This document shows positions 16,033 through 24,747 of a DNA stretch of 41,988 bases, one piece after another. The stretch lies in contig DCVM01000050.1 in the NCBI GenBank assembly GCA_002327985.1, positions 1 through 41,988 of the forward strand. Direction: 5' to 3'. This stretch comes from Syntrophaceae bacterium UBA2188. GTDB taxonomy: Bacteria > Desulfobacterota > BSN033 > UBA1163. The position numbers and the translations under genes were made by a program. The notes under the pieces were generated by a model. It was not told where the DNA came from, did no database searches, and worked only from the letters and a program-made list of their open reading frames with translations. Within the stretch, counting starts at the first letter, position 1; every line of letters begins with the position of its first letter.

Positions 16033-18006
16033 ATGGAATCGTGCAGTAAAACGGAAACCAAACAAACCAACCCTTCCAGCGAAAAATTAATTCTGATTGG
16101 AAATCCAAATGTTGGGAAATCAGTCATCTTCAATTACCTCACCGGTAAATACGTGTCGGTTTCAAATTATCCTGGGACAACCGTGGAAGTTTCCATTGGA
16201 ACGATGACTGCCCGTGGAAAGAAGATCCAAATTCTTGATACGCCTGGCGTCAACTCTCTGATTCCGATGTCGGAGGATGAAAAAGTCACCCGGGACATTC
16301 TTCTCAAAGAGCCAAAAAGTTTTCTGATCCAGGTCATGGATACCAAAAACATTCGACGGGGCCTTCTCATCTCCCTTCAACTCTCCGAGATGGGACTTCC
16401 TTTTCTTGTCCTCTTGAATATGTGGGACGAGGCTAAAAGCAGGGGGATTGAAATTAAAATCCAGACCTTATCCGAGATATTAGGTGTTCCCGTTCTCAAA
16501 ACCGTGGCGACAAGACAAAAGGGTCTCGAGAAGATCAAAGAAAATCTTGAAGGTCGATCCGCCTCTTCGATGGTCATCCACTATCCAGAGGCCATTGAAA
16601 AAGGGGTCTCACAAATAACCCCCCTCTTACCTGAGGCGTCCATCTCCAAGCGATCTCTTGCCCTGATGCTCCTTTCCGGAGATGAAAGCCTCGCCGAATG
16701 GCTTCACCATCACCTTTCAGAAAATGAGATTCTACAAATCGAAAAAATTTGGCAGGAGACCCAACATCATCTCTCTGAACCCATCGGTTACCTGATCAAT
16801 CAGGCAAGGCTTCGAAAAGGTGACGAACTGCTATCACAAGTGATTAGGTTAAAGGGAGGGGCCCCTCCGTCTATTTCCTCTTTTCTCGGAAATCTTTCCA
16901 TTCATCCTATCTGGGGATTTCCTATCCTTCTCTTCATTCTTTGGATCACCTACGAATTTGTCGGAGTGTTTGGAGCACAGATCAGTGTTAAATTCTTGGA
17001 GGAAACCCTTTTTGGGAAATGGTTCCTTCCGCCCATCACCCATCTTATTCAGCGTCTCATTCCGGTCCCTTTTCTTCAAGAATTTCTTGTCGGGCCTTAC
17101 GGAGTCATCACGATGGCCCTCACTTATGCGATAGCGATCGTTCTCCCCATCGTCGGCTGTTTCTTTCTGGTTTTCGGACTCATGGAGGATTCTGGATATT
17201 TACCCAGGCTGGCAGTGATGACCAATACCATCTTCAAAAAGATGGGACTCAACGGAAAGGCTGTTTTGCCCATGGTTCTGGGTTTGGGATGTGACACCAT
17301 GGCCACGATGACCACACGGATTCTGGATACAGAAAAAGATCGGACCATTGTGACACTGCTCCTGGCCCTTGGGGTTCCCTGTTCTGCCCAATTAGGGGTC
17401 ATCCTCGGAATGTTTGCAGGCCTTCCTGCGCTCTACTTTTTGCTGTGGGTCTCTATCATCGTTGGCATTTTAATCTTAGTAGGTTACTTGGCCTCCCGAG
17501 TCATTCCAGGTGAGGGATCAGATTTTATCTTAGAGATTCCACCCTTGAGGATTCCCCTGGTCTCCAACGTGGTGGTCAAAACCCTTGCGAGAATTGAATG
17601 GTACCTGAAAGAGGCGGTTCCCCTTTTCATCTTGGGCACCATGATCCTCTTTGCCCTCCACAAAACAAAAATATTAGCCTTCATAGAATGGGCAGCCACT
17701 CCGTTGATTGTCTATTTTTTAGGCCTTCCGGCTAAGGTGACAGAAGCCTTTATCATCGGATTCCTTCGAAGAGACTATGGTGCAGCGGGCCTATTCGTAT
17801 TATCCAAAGAGGGGCTACTCAGCCCTCATCAAATCCTGGTCGGTCTGGTCACCATGACTCTTTTTATTCCCTGCATTGCCCAGTTTTTCATGATGGCCAA
17901 GGAAAGGGGTTTAAAAAAAGCCCTCTGGATCTCAGCGGTCATCTTCCCTCTTGCGTTCGGAATCGGAGGGATGGTAAACTTTCTTTTGAAATGGGTGGGG
18001 ATGTAA
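16033..18006 (+). CDS. feoB: Ferrous iron transporter FeoB
   Basis: 657-residue inner-membrane Fe2+ transporter. N-terminal G domain: P-loop GNPNVGKSV (residue ~20), DTPGVNSL (G3), LNMWDEA (G4), followed by a helical spacer and the multi-helix transport domain from about residue 290. Gate regions are GCDTMATMTTRILDTEKDR with GVPCSAQLG, and a second with FIPCIAQFF; the first gate reads GCDTMA where textbook FeoB has GCxVPA, a variant class. Three bases after fur. FeoA is not a separate gene; it occurs fused at the end of the operon. Confidence 0.95.
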   Translation: MESCSKTETKQTNPSSEKLILIGNPNVGKSVIFNYLTGKYVSVSNYPGTTVEVSIGTMTARGKKIQILDTPGVNSLIPMSEDEKVTRDILLKEPKSFLIQVMDTKNIRRGLLISLQLSEMGLPFLVLLNMWDEAKSRGIEIKIQTLSEILGVPVLKTVATRQKGLEKIKENLEGRSASSMVIHYPEAIEKGVSQITPLLPEASISKRSLALMLLSGDESLAEWLHHHLSENEILQIEKIWQETQHHLSEPIGYLINQARLRKGDELLSQVIRLKGGAPPSISSFLGNLSIHPIWGFPILLFILWITYEFVGVFGAQISVKFLEETLFGKWFLPPITHLIQRLIPVPFLQEFLVGPYGVITMALTYAIAIVLPIVGCFFLVFGLMEDSGYLPRLAVMTNTIFKKMGLNGKAVLPMVLGLGCDTMATMTTRILDTEKDRTIVTLLLALGVPCSAQLGVILGMFAGLPALYFLLWVSIIVGILILVGYLASRVIPGEGSDFILEIPPLRIPLVSNVVVKTLARIEWYLKEAVPLFILGTMILFALHKTKILAFIEWAATPLIVYFLGLPAKVTEAFIIGFLRRDYGAAGLFVLSKEGLLSPHQILVGLVTMTLFIPCIAQFFMMAKERGLKKALWISAVIFPLAFGIGGMVNFLLKWVGM

Positions 18007-18007
18007 T

Positions 18008-18205
18008 ATGGAGCAAGCAACGGCTCACCGGTGTCCCCTCTGTGGAAGATCGTTCTCTCCAGAAGAAATGAGGTGTCGCTCGGGGTGCCTCCTTTCAAAA
18101 AACTGCAATCTCCTGTGTTGTCCCCATTGCAGTTATAGCTATAAGGAACAGTCTGCCCTGGTCGATTTTCTAAAATCCTTATTTAAGAAAAAAGGAGGAT
18201 CATGA
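18008..18205 (+). CDS. Small Cys-rich FeoB-associated protein
   Basis: 65-residue protein with nine cysteines: C9-P-L-C12, C23, C27, C33 and C37-C38-P-H-C41 (approximate positions), the pattern of paired zinc-ribbon or iron-binding knuckles. It begins one base after the feoB stop and its own stop overlaps the next start in ATGA. Position in the operon suggests a metal-handling accessory to Feo transport; function unproven. Confidence 0.75.
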   Translation: MEQATAHRCPLCGRSFSPEEMRCRSGCLLSKNCNLLCCPHCSYSYKEQSALVDFLKSLFKKKGGS

Positions 18206-18909
18206 AAGAAGAGTCTCATCAAGAAGGACCTCACCGATGGAGGGGAGGAAAATTTGAAGGATTTGAGGAAGATAGGATCGATGAACTTCTCGAGCTCATT
18301 TGGACCTTGAGAGAAAAAGGAGTCTCCGACTTGGAGCACCTTTTGGAGATGACTCAGGATCTCGAAGCCAAATCCATTCTGCGTTGGATGATCAAGGATG
18401 GTCTCTTTGAAATAGAAGGAAATCGAATGATCCTCAAAGAACGCGGAGAGGAGAAAGCGAGAGAGATTATTCGACGTCACCGTCTGACAGAAAGGCTCCT
18501 CTATGAAATTTTTGAGATGTCCGAGGAGGAGATAGAAAAAGAAGCTTGCAAGCTTGAACACATCCTGAGTCCTGGGGTAACGGAGAGCGTCTGCACCTTT
18601 CTTGGACATCCGCCCACTTGCATCCATGGGAAACCCATTCCAAGAGGAGAATGTTGTGCTAAATTTAAAAAGGAGATGAAGCCTCTTGTCATTCCCCTGG
18701 AGGAATTGGGATTGGGGGAGGAAGGTCGGATCGTCTTCATCGCACCTAAATCACATCAGAGACTTGACCGTTTAAGCACCCTGGGGATCGTTCCTGGAAG
18801 CATTCTAAGAATGCACCAGAAAAATCCTTCTTACGTGTTACAGATTGGAGAAACGACACTCGCATTAGACAGGGAAATTGTAAAAAATATTTATGTCAAG
18901 AGGGTTTAA
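18202..18909 (+). CDS. DtxR-like regulator fused to FeoA domain
   Basis: 235-residue protein. Residues about 20-95 resemble a winged helix (RIDELLELIWTLREKG, then a wing ending MILKERGEE). Residues 90-155 match the DtxR/MntR metal-binding and dimerisation domain: RHRLTERLLYEIF, EACKLEHILSPGVTESVCTFLGHPPTCIHGKPIP. Residues 160-235 are a FeoA/SH3-like domain (LDRLSTLGIVPGSILRM, ending IYVKRV). The family's usual recognition-helix sequence is weakly kept, and the segment before it is replaced by a charged stretch, so DNA binding is uncertain. Last gene of the fur operon; a second iron sensor or FeoB partner is inferred. Confidence 0.8.
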   Translation: MKEESHQEGPHRWRGGKFEGFEEDRIDELLELIWTLREKGVSDLEHLLEMTQDLEAKSILRWMIKDGLFEIEGNRMILKERGEEKAREIIRRHRLTERLLYEIFEMSEEEIEKEACKLEHILSPGVTESVCTFLGHPPTCIHGKPIPRGECCAKFKKEMKPLVIPLEELGLGEEGRIVFIAPKSHQRLDRLSTLGIVPGSILRMHQKNPSYVLQIGETTLALDREIVKNIYVKRV

Positions 18910-18986
18910 GGCAAGAGCTCAATGGTCAATGATCAGTGGGCATTGGTCACTGAACAATGGGAATTGATCATTGCTCATTGATTGGG
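18910..18986. repeat. Palindromic repeat between convergent genes
   Basis: Filled by CAATGATCA-type units. The segment 18920-18935 is the near-perfect inverse of 18965-18980 (14 of 16 bases), with exact cores CAATGATCA (18927) and TGATCATTG (18965). It could act as a bidirectional terminator between the iron operon and rpsA, though no T run follows. Confidence 0.6.
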
Positions 18987-20807
18987 TCAAGCGTCTTCTT
19001 TTTTGACGGGCAATTCCCCACCTCGTTTTTCCATCTCTTCTTGAATTAATTCTCCCAGGCTGTGGGAAGTGGACCCCTGGGTCGAAAAATATTTTTCGAT
19101 CTCTGCCTTCTCTGTCTTTTCCTTTAGCCCCTTGATGCTGAGGCCAATCCTCCGATCATGGGGATCAATATGAAGGACCACGGTGGACAGGGTGTCCCCA
19201 ACTTTTAGGACATCGGAAGGTTTTTCCACTTTCTCTCGGCTGATCTCAGAAACATGAATGAGTCCCTCAATCCCCTCTTCCAGTTCCACAAAGGCACCAA
19301 AATCCGTTACATTTGTCACCTTTCCTACAACCACTTCTCCTTTGCGATATCGGCGGGCAACATCCTTCCATGGATCAGGGGTCAACTGTTTAATACCCAA
19401 TGAGAAGCGCTCATTTCTCCGATCAATATTTAAAACCATTGCCTCCACTTCCTGCCCCTTCTTATAGAGCTCACCGGGGTGCTTTATCTTTTTTGTCCAT
19501 GACATCTCGGAGACATGGACAAGCCCATCCACTCCTTCATCAAATCCGATGAAAATGCCAAAATCGGTCACCGTTTTAACCCTTCCCACCACTTTTGTTC
19601 CGACAGGATATTTCTCTTCAATCAAAGCCCACGGATTGGGTTCAACCTGTTTCATTCCCAACGAGATTCGACGTTTGATCGGGTCGCAATCAAGGACCAT
19701 CACCTCCACCGTGTCTCCGATGTGGACAATTTTAGAGGGATGTTTCGTTTTCTTGCTCCAAGTCAACTCGGAAATATGAACCAGCCCCTCAACCCCTTCT
19801 TCCAACTCCACAAAAACCCCATAATCCGTTATATTGACAATTTTCCCCTTGATGCGTGATCCCTCCGGATATCTCTGGGGCACGGACTCCCAGGGATCGG
19901 GCAGCGCTTGCTTTAAACCAAGTGAAACCTTTCCTTTCTCCTGATCAAAGTGAAGGACTTTTAGCCTGATTCGATCTCCGACGGAAAGTCTCTCTGAAGG
20001 ACGTCCAATTCGACCCCAAGAAATATCTGTAACATGGAGAAGACCATCCATTCCACCCAAATCGACGAAGGCACCGTAGTCGGTAAGATTCTTCACTGTC
20101 CCCTCTACAATGTCCCCCTCCTTGAGATGGGTGAGGGTTTCCTCCCTCATTTGTTTCCGTTCCTCATCAAGAAGAATGCGTCGGGAGAGGACAATATTGT
20201 TCCGCTTTCGATTAAACTTGATCACCTTAAACTTTAATCGTTCACCGATCAAGGCATCCAGATTCCGAACAGGCTTGATATCAATTTGAGAACCAGGTAA
20301 AAAAGCCTGAATCCGCCCAATATCTACAGAAAGCCCCCCCTTCACTTTTCCAGTAATCTCCCCTTCAATGACCTCTCCCTCCCGACAGGATCTGCTGATG
20401 TCTCTCCATACTGTAATCTTATCAGCTTTTTCTTTCGAAAGGATCAATAACCCTTCCTCGCTCTCCATCCTTTCCAAGAGTACATCGATCCGGTCCCCGA
20501 TTTTCACATCGACCTTTTTATCCCTTTTCAAAAATTCCTGCATGGGGATCTGTCCTTCTGACTTATATCCCACATCCACGGTCACGTGATCCGGTGTAAT
20601 ATCAATGACGGTCCCTCTAAGAATCTGGCCTTCCTCCAAAGTTTTCAAGCTTTCTTCATAAAGGGTTTGAAAGTCTTCTCGTTGAGTTGAATCTTCGGCG
20701 GTTTCCTCCTTGCGAGGAAGATCTTTCCCCTCTCTCTTTTCCAACCCCCTTTCAGGAGAGGCTTTTTTTGTTTCTTCCTCTGGAGAAATCAATGCTTCCT
20801 TTACCAT
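18987..20807 (-). CDS. rpsA: 30S ribosomal protein S1
   Basis: 606-residue protein with six S1 (OB-fold) repeats from about residue 55 to 580; the last four share the DYGAFVDL / GLVHISE pattern (for example GLLHVTDISWGR, GLVHISELTWSK, GLVHVSEMSWTK, GLIHVSEIS). The acidic, low-complexity N-terminus (about 50 residues) and C-terminus flank them. S1 binds mRNA leaders on the small ribosomal subunit. AAGGGAG precedes the ATG. The order cmk-ispH-rpsA is common in anaerobic and deltaproteobacterial genomes. Confidence 0.96.
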   Translation of the reverse strand: MVKEALISPEEETKKASPERGLEKREGKDLPRKEETAEDSTQREDFQTLYEESLKTLEEGQILRGTVIDITPDHVTVDVGYKSEGQIPMQEFLKRDKKVDVKIGDRIDVLLERMESEEGLLILSKEKADKITVWRDISRSCREGEVIEGEITGKVKGGLSVDIGRIQAFLPGSQIDIKPVRNLDALIGERLKFKVIKFNRKRNNIVLSRRILLDEERKQMREETLTHLKEGDIVEGTVKNLTDYGAFVDLGGMDGLLHVTDISWGRIGRPSERLSVGDRIRLKVLHFDQEKGKVSLGLKQALPDPWESVPQRYPEGSRIKGKIVNITDYGVFVELEEGVEGLVHISELTWSKKTKHPSKIVHIGDTVEVMVLDCDPIKRRISLGMKQVEPNPWALIEEKYPVGTKVVGRVKTVTDFGIFIGFDEGVDGLVHVSEMSWTKKIKHPGELYKKGQEVEAMVLNIDRRNERFSLGIKQLTPDPWKDVARRYRKGEVVVGKVTNVTDFGAFVELEEGIEGLIHVSEISREKVEKPSDVLKVGDTLSTVVLHIDPHDRRIGLSIKGLKEKTEKAEIEKYFSTQGSTSHSLGELIQEEMEKRGGELPVKKEDA

Positions 20808-20872
20808 TCAAAACTCCCTTCTTCTAATAATTTAATGATATATACCATAATGGATGAAAAATTACAAATCAT

Positions 20873-21721
20873 TTAACCCCTTAGGCCTTTCAGGTGGCGG
20901 ACTCTCAACTCGACCTCCCGGATGATCCAGGAAGGAGTTGAAGCACCTGCCGTGAGGCCGATTTTTTCTCTTCCCGCTAACCATTTTGGACGAAGTTCTT
21001 GGGAGGTCTCGATGTGATAGGTATGGGGCTGGATCTCTCGACAGATTGCAGCCAATCTTTGAGTATTTCCGCTATTGTAACCACCAATCACCATCATACA
21101 ATCTACTTCCCTCGCAATCTCCACAGCCTCCATTTGACGAATCGTTGTAGCATGACAGATCGTATTAAACACTCTCAGTTCCTTCGCTCTTTCCAAACAG
21201 ACCGATACCACTTCCTTAAAAAAACTGAAAGATTGTGTGGTTTGGGCGATGACCCCTAATTTTTCCCAAGGACCTATTCTTTGAGCGCCCCCTGCATCCT
21301 CCACAACTTCTACCCCTTCTGGGATATAGCTTCGAATCGCCTCCACCTCAGGATGGTGAGGATCCCCAACAATCAATAAGACATAACCATTGCGATGGAG
21401 GTATTTCGCAAACAACTGCGCCCTCTTAACGATAGGACAGGTGGCATTAATGATATGTAATTTCTTCTTTCTGGCCTTCATCAGGTCTTTCAGAGAAACC
21501 CCATGGGATCGAAAGATCACTGTACCCCGCGGGATATGTTCGATCCGGTCCCTTACCTTTACTCCTAACCCTTTAAGGAATTCTACAGCTTGAGGATTGT
21601 GGATCAATGGTCCTAATGTATAAAGGGTTTTAGGATGTTTTTTGGCAGCCTCCATAGCAATCTCCATCGCCCGCTTCACCCCAAAACAAAAACCAGCCGA
21701 TTTCGCAATGACCAGCTTCAC
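20873..21721 (-). CDS. ispH: 4-hydroxy-3-methylbut-2-enyl diphosphate reductase
   Basis: 282-residue [4Fe-4S] enzyme of the last MEP-pathway step, making IPP and DMAPP. Seen: VKLVIAKSAGFCFGVKRAME with cluster ligand C12, LIHNPQAVEFL, FRSHGV, NATCPIVKRAQLFA (second ligand), GDPHHPEVEAI, FNTICHATTIRQ (third ligand), VIGGYNSGNTQRL and AGASTPSWIIREV. The start is set at the GTG at 21721, which has GGAG five bases upstream and gives the family N-terminus; the open frame continues 50 codons further upstream into cmk without family similarity. Confidence 0.95.
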   Translation of the reverse strand: MKLVIAKSAGFCFGVKRAMEIAMEAAKKHPKTLYTLGPLIHNPQAVEFLKGLGVKVRDRIEHIPRGTVIFRSHGVSLKDLMKARKKKLHIINATCPIVKRAQLFAKYLHRNGYVLLIVGDPHHPEVEAIRSYIPEGVEVVEDAGGAQRIGPWEKLGVIAQTTQSFSFFKEVVSVCLERAKELRVFNTICHATTIRQMEAVEIAREVDCMMVIGGYNSGNTQRLAAICREIQPHTYHIETSQELRPKWLAGREKIGLTAGASTPSWIIREVELRVRHLKGLRG

Positions 21722-21779
21722 TCTTTCTCCAGATAAAATGGAATCATTTCCGTATCCCTGAATAGAACCTCTCAACTCA

Positions 21780-22487
21780 TCACTCAACACACTTGATTTG
21801 TTGGATTCGCACTTTGACGATCCGGACCATCTCTTCCACAACCTCTTCCACAGACCGATGGGTGGAGTCAATGAGGAAAGCCCCGTCTGCTCTCTTTAGA
21901 GGAGAATGAATCCGGCTCATATCATGATGATCCCTTTGGACCAACTCTTCCTGTGTTTCCTTGAAATCTACCTTGACGCCTTTTTCAAGCATTTCATGAT
22001 ATCTCCTTCTTGCCCTTTCATCCCTTTCGGCATCTAAATAAAATTTGACCTCGGCATCAGGAAAAACAACGGTCCCGATATCCCTCCCCTCCAGAACGAT
22101 GCCCCCTTCTTTCCCCATCTCCCTCTGCATCTTGACAAGGGCTTCTCTGACCCCCTTTTGTTTTGAAATGGAAGAGGCGAGACGGCTGATTTCGGGTGTT
22201 CGGATGGCGGAGGTTATTTCTTCTCCATTACAAAAAATACGAGTGAGTCCCTCCTCTGTTGAGAAGACGATATGAAGGGATGAGGCCAATTGGGTGAGTG
22301 CCCATTCATCCTCAGGAGAAATTCCTCTCTCTTTAACTCTGAAGGCAACAGACCGATACATCGCTCCTGTATCAATATAAATATAACCTAACTGTTCGGC
22401 TAAAGACCTTGCCACAGTGCTCTTCCCTGCACCCGAAGGACCATCGATGGCAATAGTTAGCTTCTTCCTCTTAGAATTTTTCGCCAT
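21780..22487 (-). CDS. cmk: Cytidylate kinase
   Basis: 235-residue CMP/dCMP kinase. P-loop GPSGAGKST at about residue 16, then IDTGAMYRSVAFRV, the insert ending EITSAIRTPEIS, the GRDIGTVVFPDAEVKFYLDA block and the lid RARRRYHE, followed by RDHHDMSRIHSPLKRADGAFLIDST. All family motifs are present and length is normal. It is the first gene of the cmk-ispH-rpsA run; 58 bp separate it from ispH once the correct ispH start is used. Confidence 0.96.
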   Translation of the reverse strand: MAKNSKRKKLTIAIDGPSGAGKSTVARSLAEQLGYIYIDTGAMYRSVAFRVKERGISPEDEWALTQLASSLHIVFSTEEGLTRIFCNGEEITSAIRTPEISRLASSISKQKGVREALVKMQREMGKEGGIVLEGRDIGTVVFPDAEVKFYLDAERDERARRRYHEMLEKGVKVDFKETQEELVQRDHHDMSRIHSPLKRADGAFLIDSTHRSVEEVVEEMVRIVKVRIQQIKCVE

Positions 22488-22691
22488 TCCCTACGCGTTT
22501 CCTTTTCTAACGGGGTTTACCATATTAGGAAGGAATTTTCAATGTTTTCATTCCCCGTCTTCGTGCCAATATTTTCTTCCCAAAAAGGGGGTGATATGTT
22601 ATGAATACTTCTCGATCAATGAAGAGTAAATGATTCGATATGTAATGCATTAGTTCTGATACGATTTTTATTGCGGCGACGGAGGTCAAAG

Positions 22692-24614
22692 ATGTGTGCA
22701 GAGAGATTTAACGCTGAAAAACTGGATCAAGGATCTCTCAAAAAACTTTCCGAGTTAGCGAGGTGGGCGAGAGGCGATATATTAAAAATGACGACGCTTG
22801 CTGGCTCAGGACATCCTGGAGGATCCATGTCCTCTATCGATTTTTATCTGGTTCTCTATTCGTTTGCCAATATTCACCCCCAATCTCCATCTGACCCGAA
22901 CAGGGATCGGATTGTGATCAGCCATGGCCATACCTCTCCTGGGGTTTATGCAGCTCTTGGCCGGGTGGGTTTCTTTCCCATTGAGGCTGCCATTGCCACC
23001 TTTCGCAAGGCGGGAAGCCCTTTTGAGGGTCACGTAGAAAAAGGAGTCCCGGGTGTGGAATGGAACACAGGTAATTTGGGACAGGGATTGTCAGCCGGTT
23101 GCGGGTTTGCCTTGGGATCAAAGATATTAAAAAAGGGATTTCACGTTTTTGTCACCATGGGCTGTGGAGAGCAGCAGAAGGGCCAAATTTCTGAAGCTCG
23201 CCGGTTTGCCATCAAATTTGGTCTCGACAACCTGACCGTAGTGATTGACTACAATTTAAGGCAGATCAGTGGCGTCACACCAGAGATCATGCCCCAGAAT
23301 ATCTCAAAAAATTTCGAATCGGATGGATGGCGGGTCCTTGAAATCAACGGTCATCAATTTCAAGAAATTTATTCCGCATTTCGTGAGGCCACCCTCTCCC
23401 GATACCCCACGGTGATCATGGCCCACACCACCATGGGAAAAGGGGTCTCTTTCATGGAGGGGAAGGGTGAATTCCACGGAAGGGCCCTGACCCTTGAGGA
23501 ATATAAAAAAGCCATTCAAGAATTAGGGGTCGAGGACGATTTGGATCGATACCGTCAAATTCGGATGAACGATCCCCTTCCTTTCTCCGGAAGAAAATAT
23601 CCTATCGAAATACCTTCTATTCAGACAGGTCATCCAAGAATTTATGAAAAGGACCAAAAGGTAGACAATCGGAGTGCTTTTGGAAATGCCCTGGTCGATA
23701 TGGCCAAGGCCACTGCTCAAGAAAATTCCCCTCTCCCCATAGCCGTCTTTGATTGTGATTTGGCCTCCTCTGTAAAAACCGCAGGGTTCGCCAAACAGTT
23801 TCCCAACCATTTCTTCCAGGGAGGGATCCAGGAGCATAATACTGCCACGATCGCAGGAGCCGTCTCTACGCTGGGTCTTCTCACCTTCTTTGCCGACTTT
23901 GGCGTCTTCGGTGTAGATGAGACCTACAATCAGCACCGCCTCAACGATATCAACGAGACGAACCTCAAACTCATCTGTACTCATAATGGCCTGGATGTAG
24001 GAGAAGATGGGAAAACCCACCAGTGTATTGATTACGTTGGAGTGATGCAGAATCTCTTTGGATATAAAATCATTATCCCGGCAGACCCTAATCAAACCGA
24101 TCATGTCATTCGGTACATATCAAAAACGCATGGAAATTTCCTGGTCGCCATGGGCCGGTCTGCTATTCCAATCATTCTTAATGAAGAAGGAAATCCCTTA
24201 TTCGGTGCCTCTTATGAATTTCGATATGGTCATGCCGATCGGGTGCGGGATGGCAAAGATGCAGCCATTATCACGACAGGAGGAATGCTATATAGAGCCG
24301 TCCAGGCTTGTCAGAAGTTAAGAGAAAATGGAGTTGAGGTTCAGGTCATTCATATTTCCTGCTTAAGCGATTTAGATGGGGAAGCCATGCTCCAAGCCGC
24401 CAAGACAGGAGTCATCATCACCTATGAAGACCATCATATTCAAACCGGTCTGGGAAGCCTCGTTGCCAACTTTCTGGCGGGGCATAGCTCGAGGATTCGA
24501 TTTCGGAAATTAGGAGTCACCCAATATGGGAGTTCTGGGAAGCCTGATGATCTTTACCTCATGCAAGGATTAGATGTAGAAAGTCTCATCCAGGCAGTGA
24601 TGGATGAGCTTTGA
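22692..24614 (+). CDS. Transketolase (full-length, altered GDG motif)
   Basis: 640-residue thiamine-diphosphate enzyme with N- and C-terminal transketolase halves in one chain. Seen: AGSGHPGGSMSSIDF, SHGHTSPGVYAALG, VEWNTGNLGQGLS, the C-terminal catalytic GGIQEHNTATIAGA with its Glu, and THNGLDVGEDGKTHQ. The Mg/ThDP signature, normally GDG-x(25-30)-N, reads GCGEQQKG...VIDYN here: the metal-binding Asp is Cys (codon TGT). That may change cofactor binding or specificity. ATG 22692 has GGAGG nine bases upstream; seven codons before it are open but lack such a site. It stands alone between cmk (divergent) and a HAD gene. Confidence 0.88.
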   Translation: MCAERFNAEKLDQGSLKKLSELARWARGDILKMTTLAGSGHPGGSMSSIDFYLVLYSFANIHPQSPSDPNRDRIVISHGHTSPGVYAALGRVGFFPIEAAIATFRKAGSPFEGHVEKGVPGVEWNTGNLGQGLSAGCGFALGSKILKKGFHVFVTMGCGEQQKGQISEARRFAIKFGLDNLTVVIDYNLRQISGVTPEIMPQNISKNFESDGWRVLEINGHQFQEIYSAFREATLSRYPTVIMAHTTMGKGVSFMEGKGEFHGRALTLEEYKKAIQELGVEDDLDRYRQIRMNDPLPFSGRKYPIEIPSIQTGHPRIYEKDQKVDNRSAFGNALVDMAKATAQENSPLPIAVFDCDLASSVKTAGFAKQFPNHFFQGGIQEHNTATIAGAVSTLGLLTFFADFGVFGVDETYNQHRLNDINETNLKLICTHNGLDVGEDGKTHQCIDYVGVMQNLFGYKIIIPADPNQTDHVIRYISKTHGNFLVAMGRSAIPIILNEEGNPLFGASYEFRYGHADRVRDGKDAAIITTGGMLYRAVQACQKLRENGVEVQVIHISCLSDLDGEAMLQAAKTGVIITYEDHHIQTGLGSLVANFLAGHSSRIRFRKLGVTQYGSSGKPDDLYLMQGLDVESLIQAVMDEL

Positions 24615-24747
24615 AAGAAATAGGTTAAGGTTAAGAGGCCAGTTTGGGCTAAGGGTTGCGCTATTTGGGTTTTAAATTTTTAGCCCTCACCTACCGGCCC
24701 TACACTAAACCGGCTTCATAACCCACACACTAAGAACCAATTTAACT

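Noticed and set aside
21722..21871. 50-codon N-terminal extension of ispH overlapping cmk
   Set aside because: The family start follows a GTG with a good ribosome binding site at 21721; the extension has no ispH similarity.
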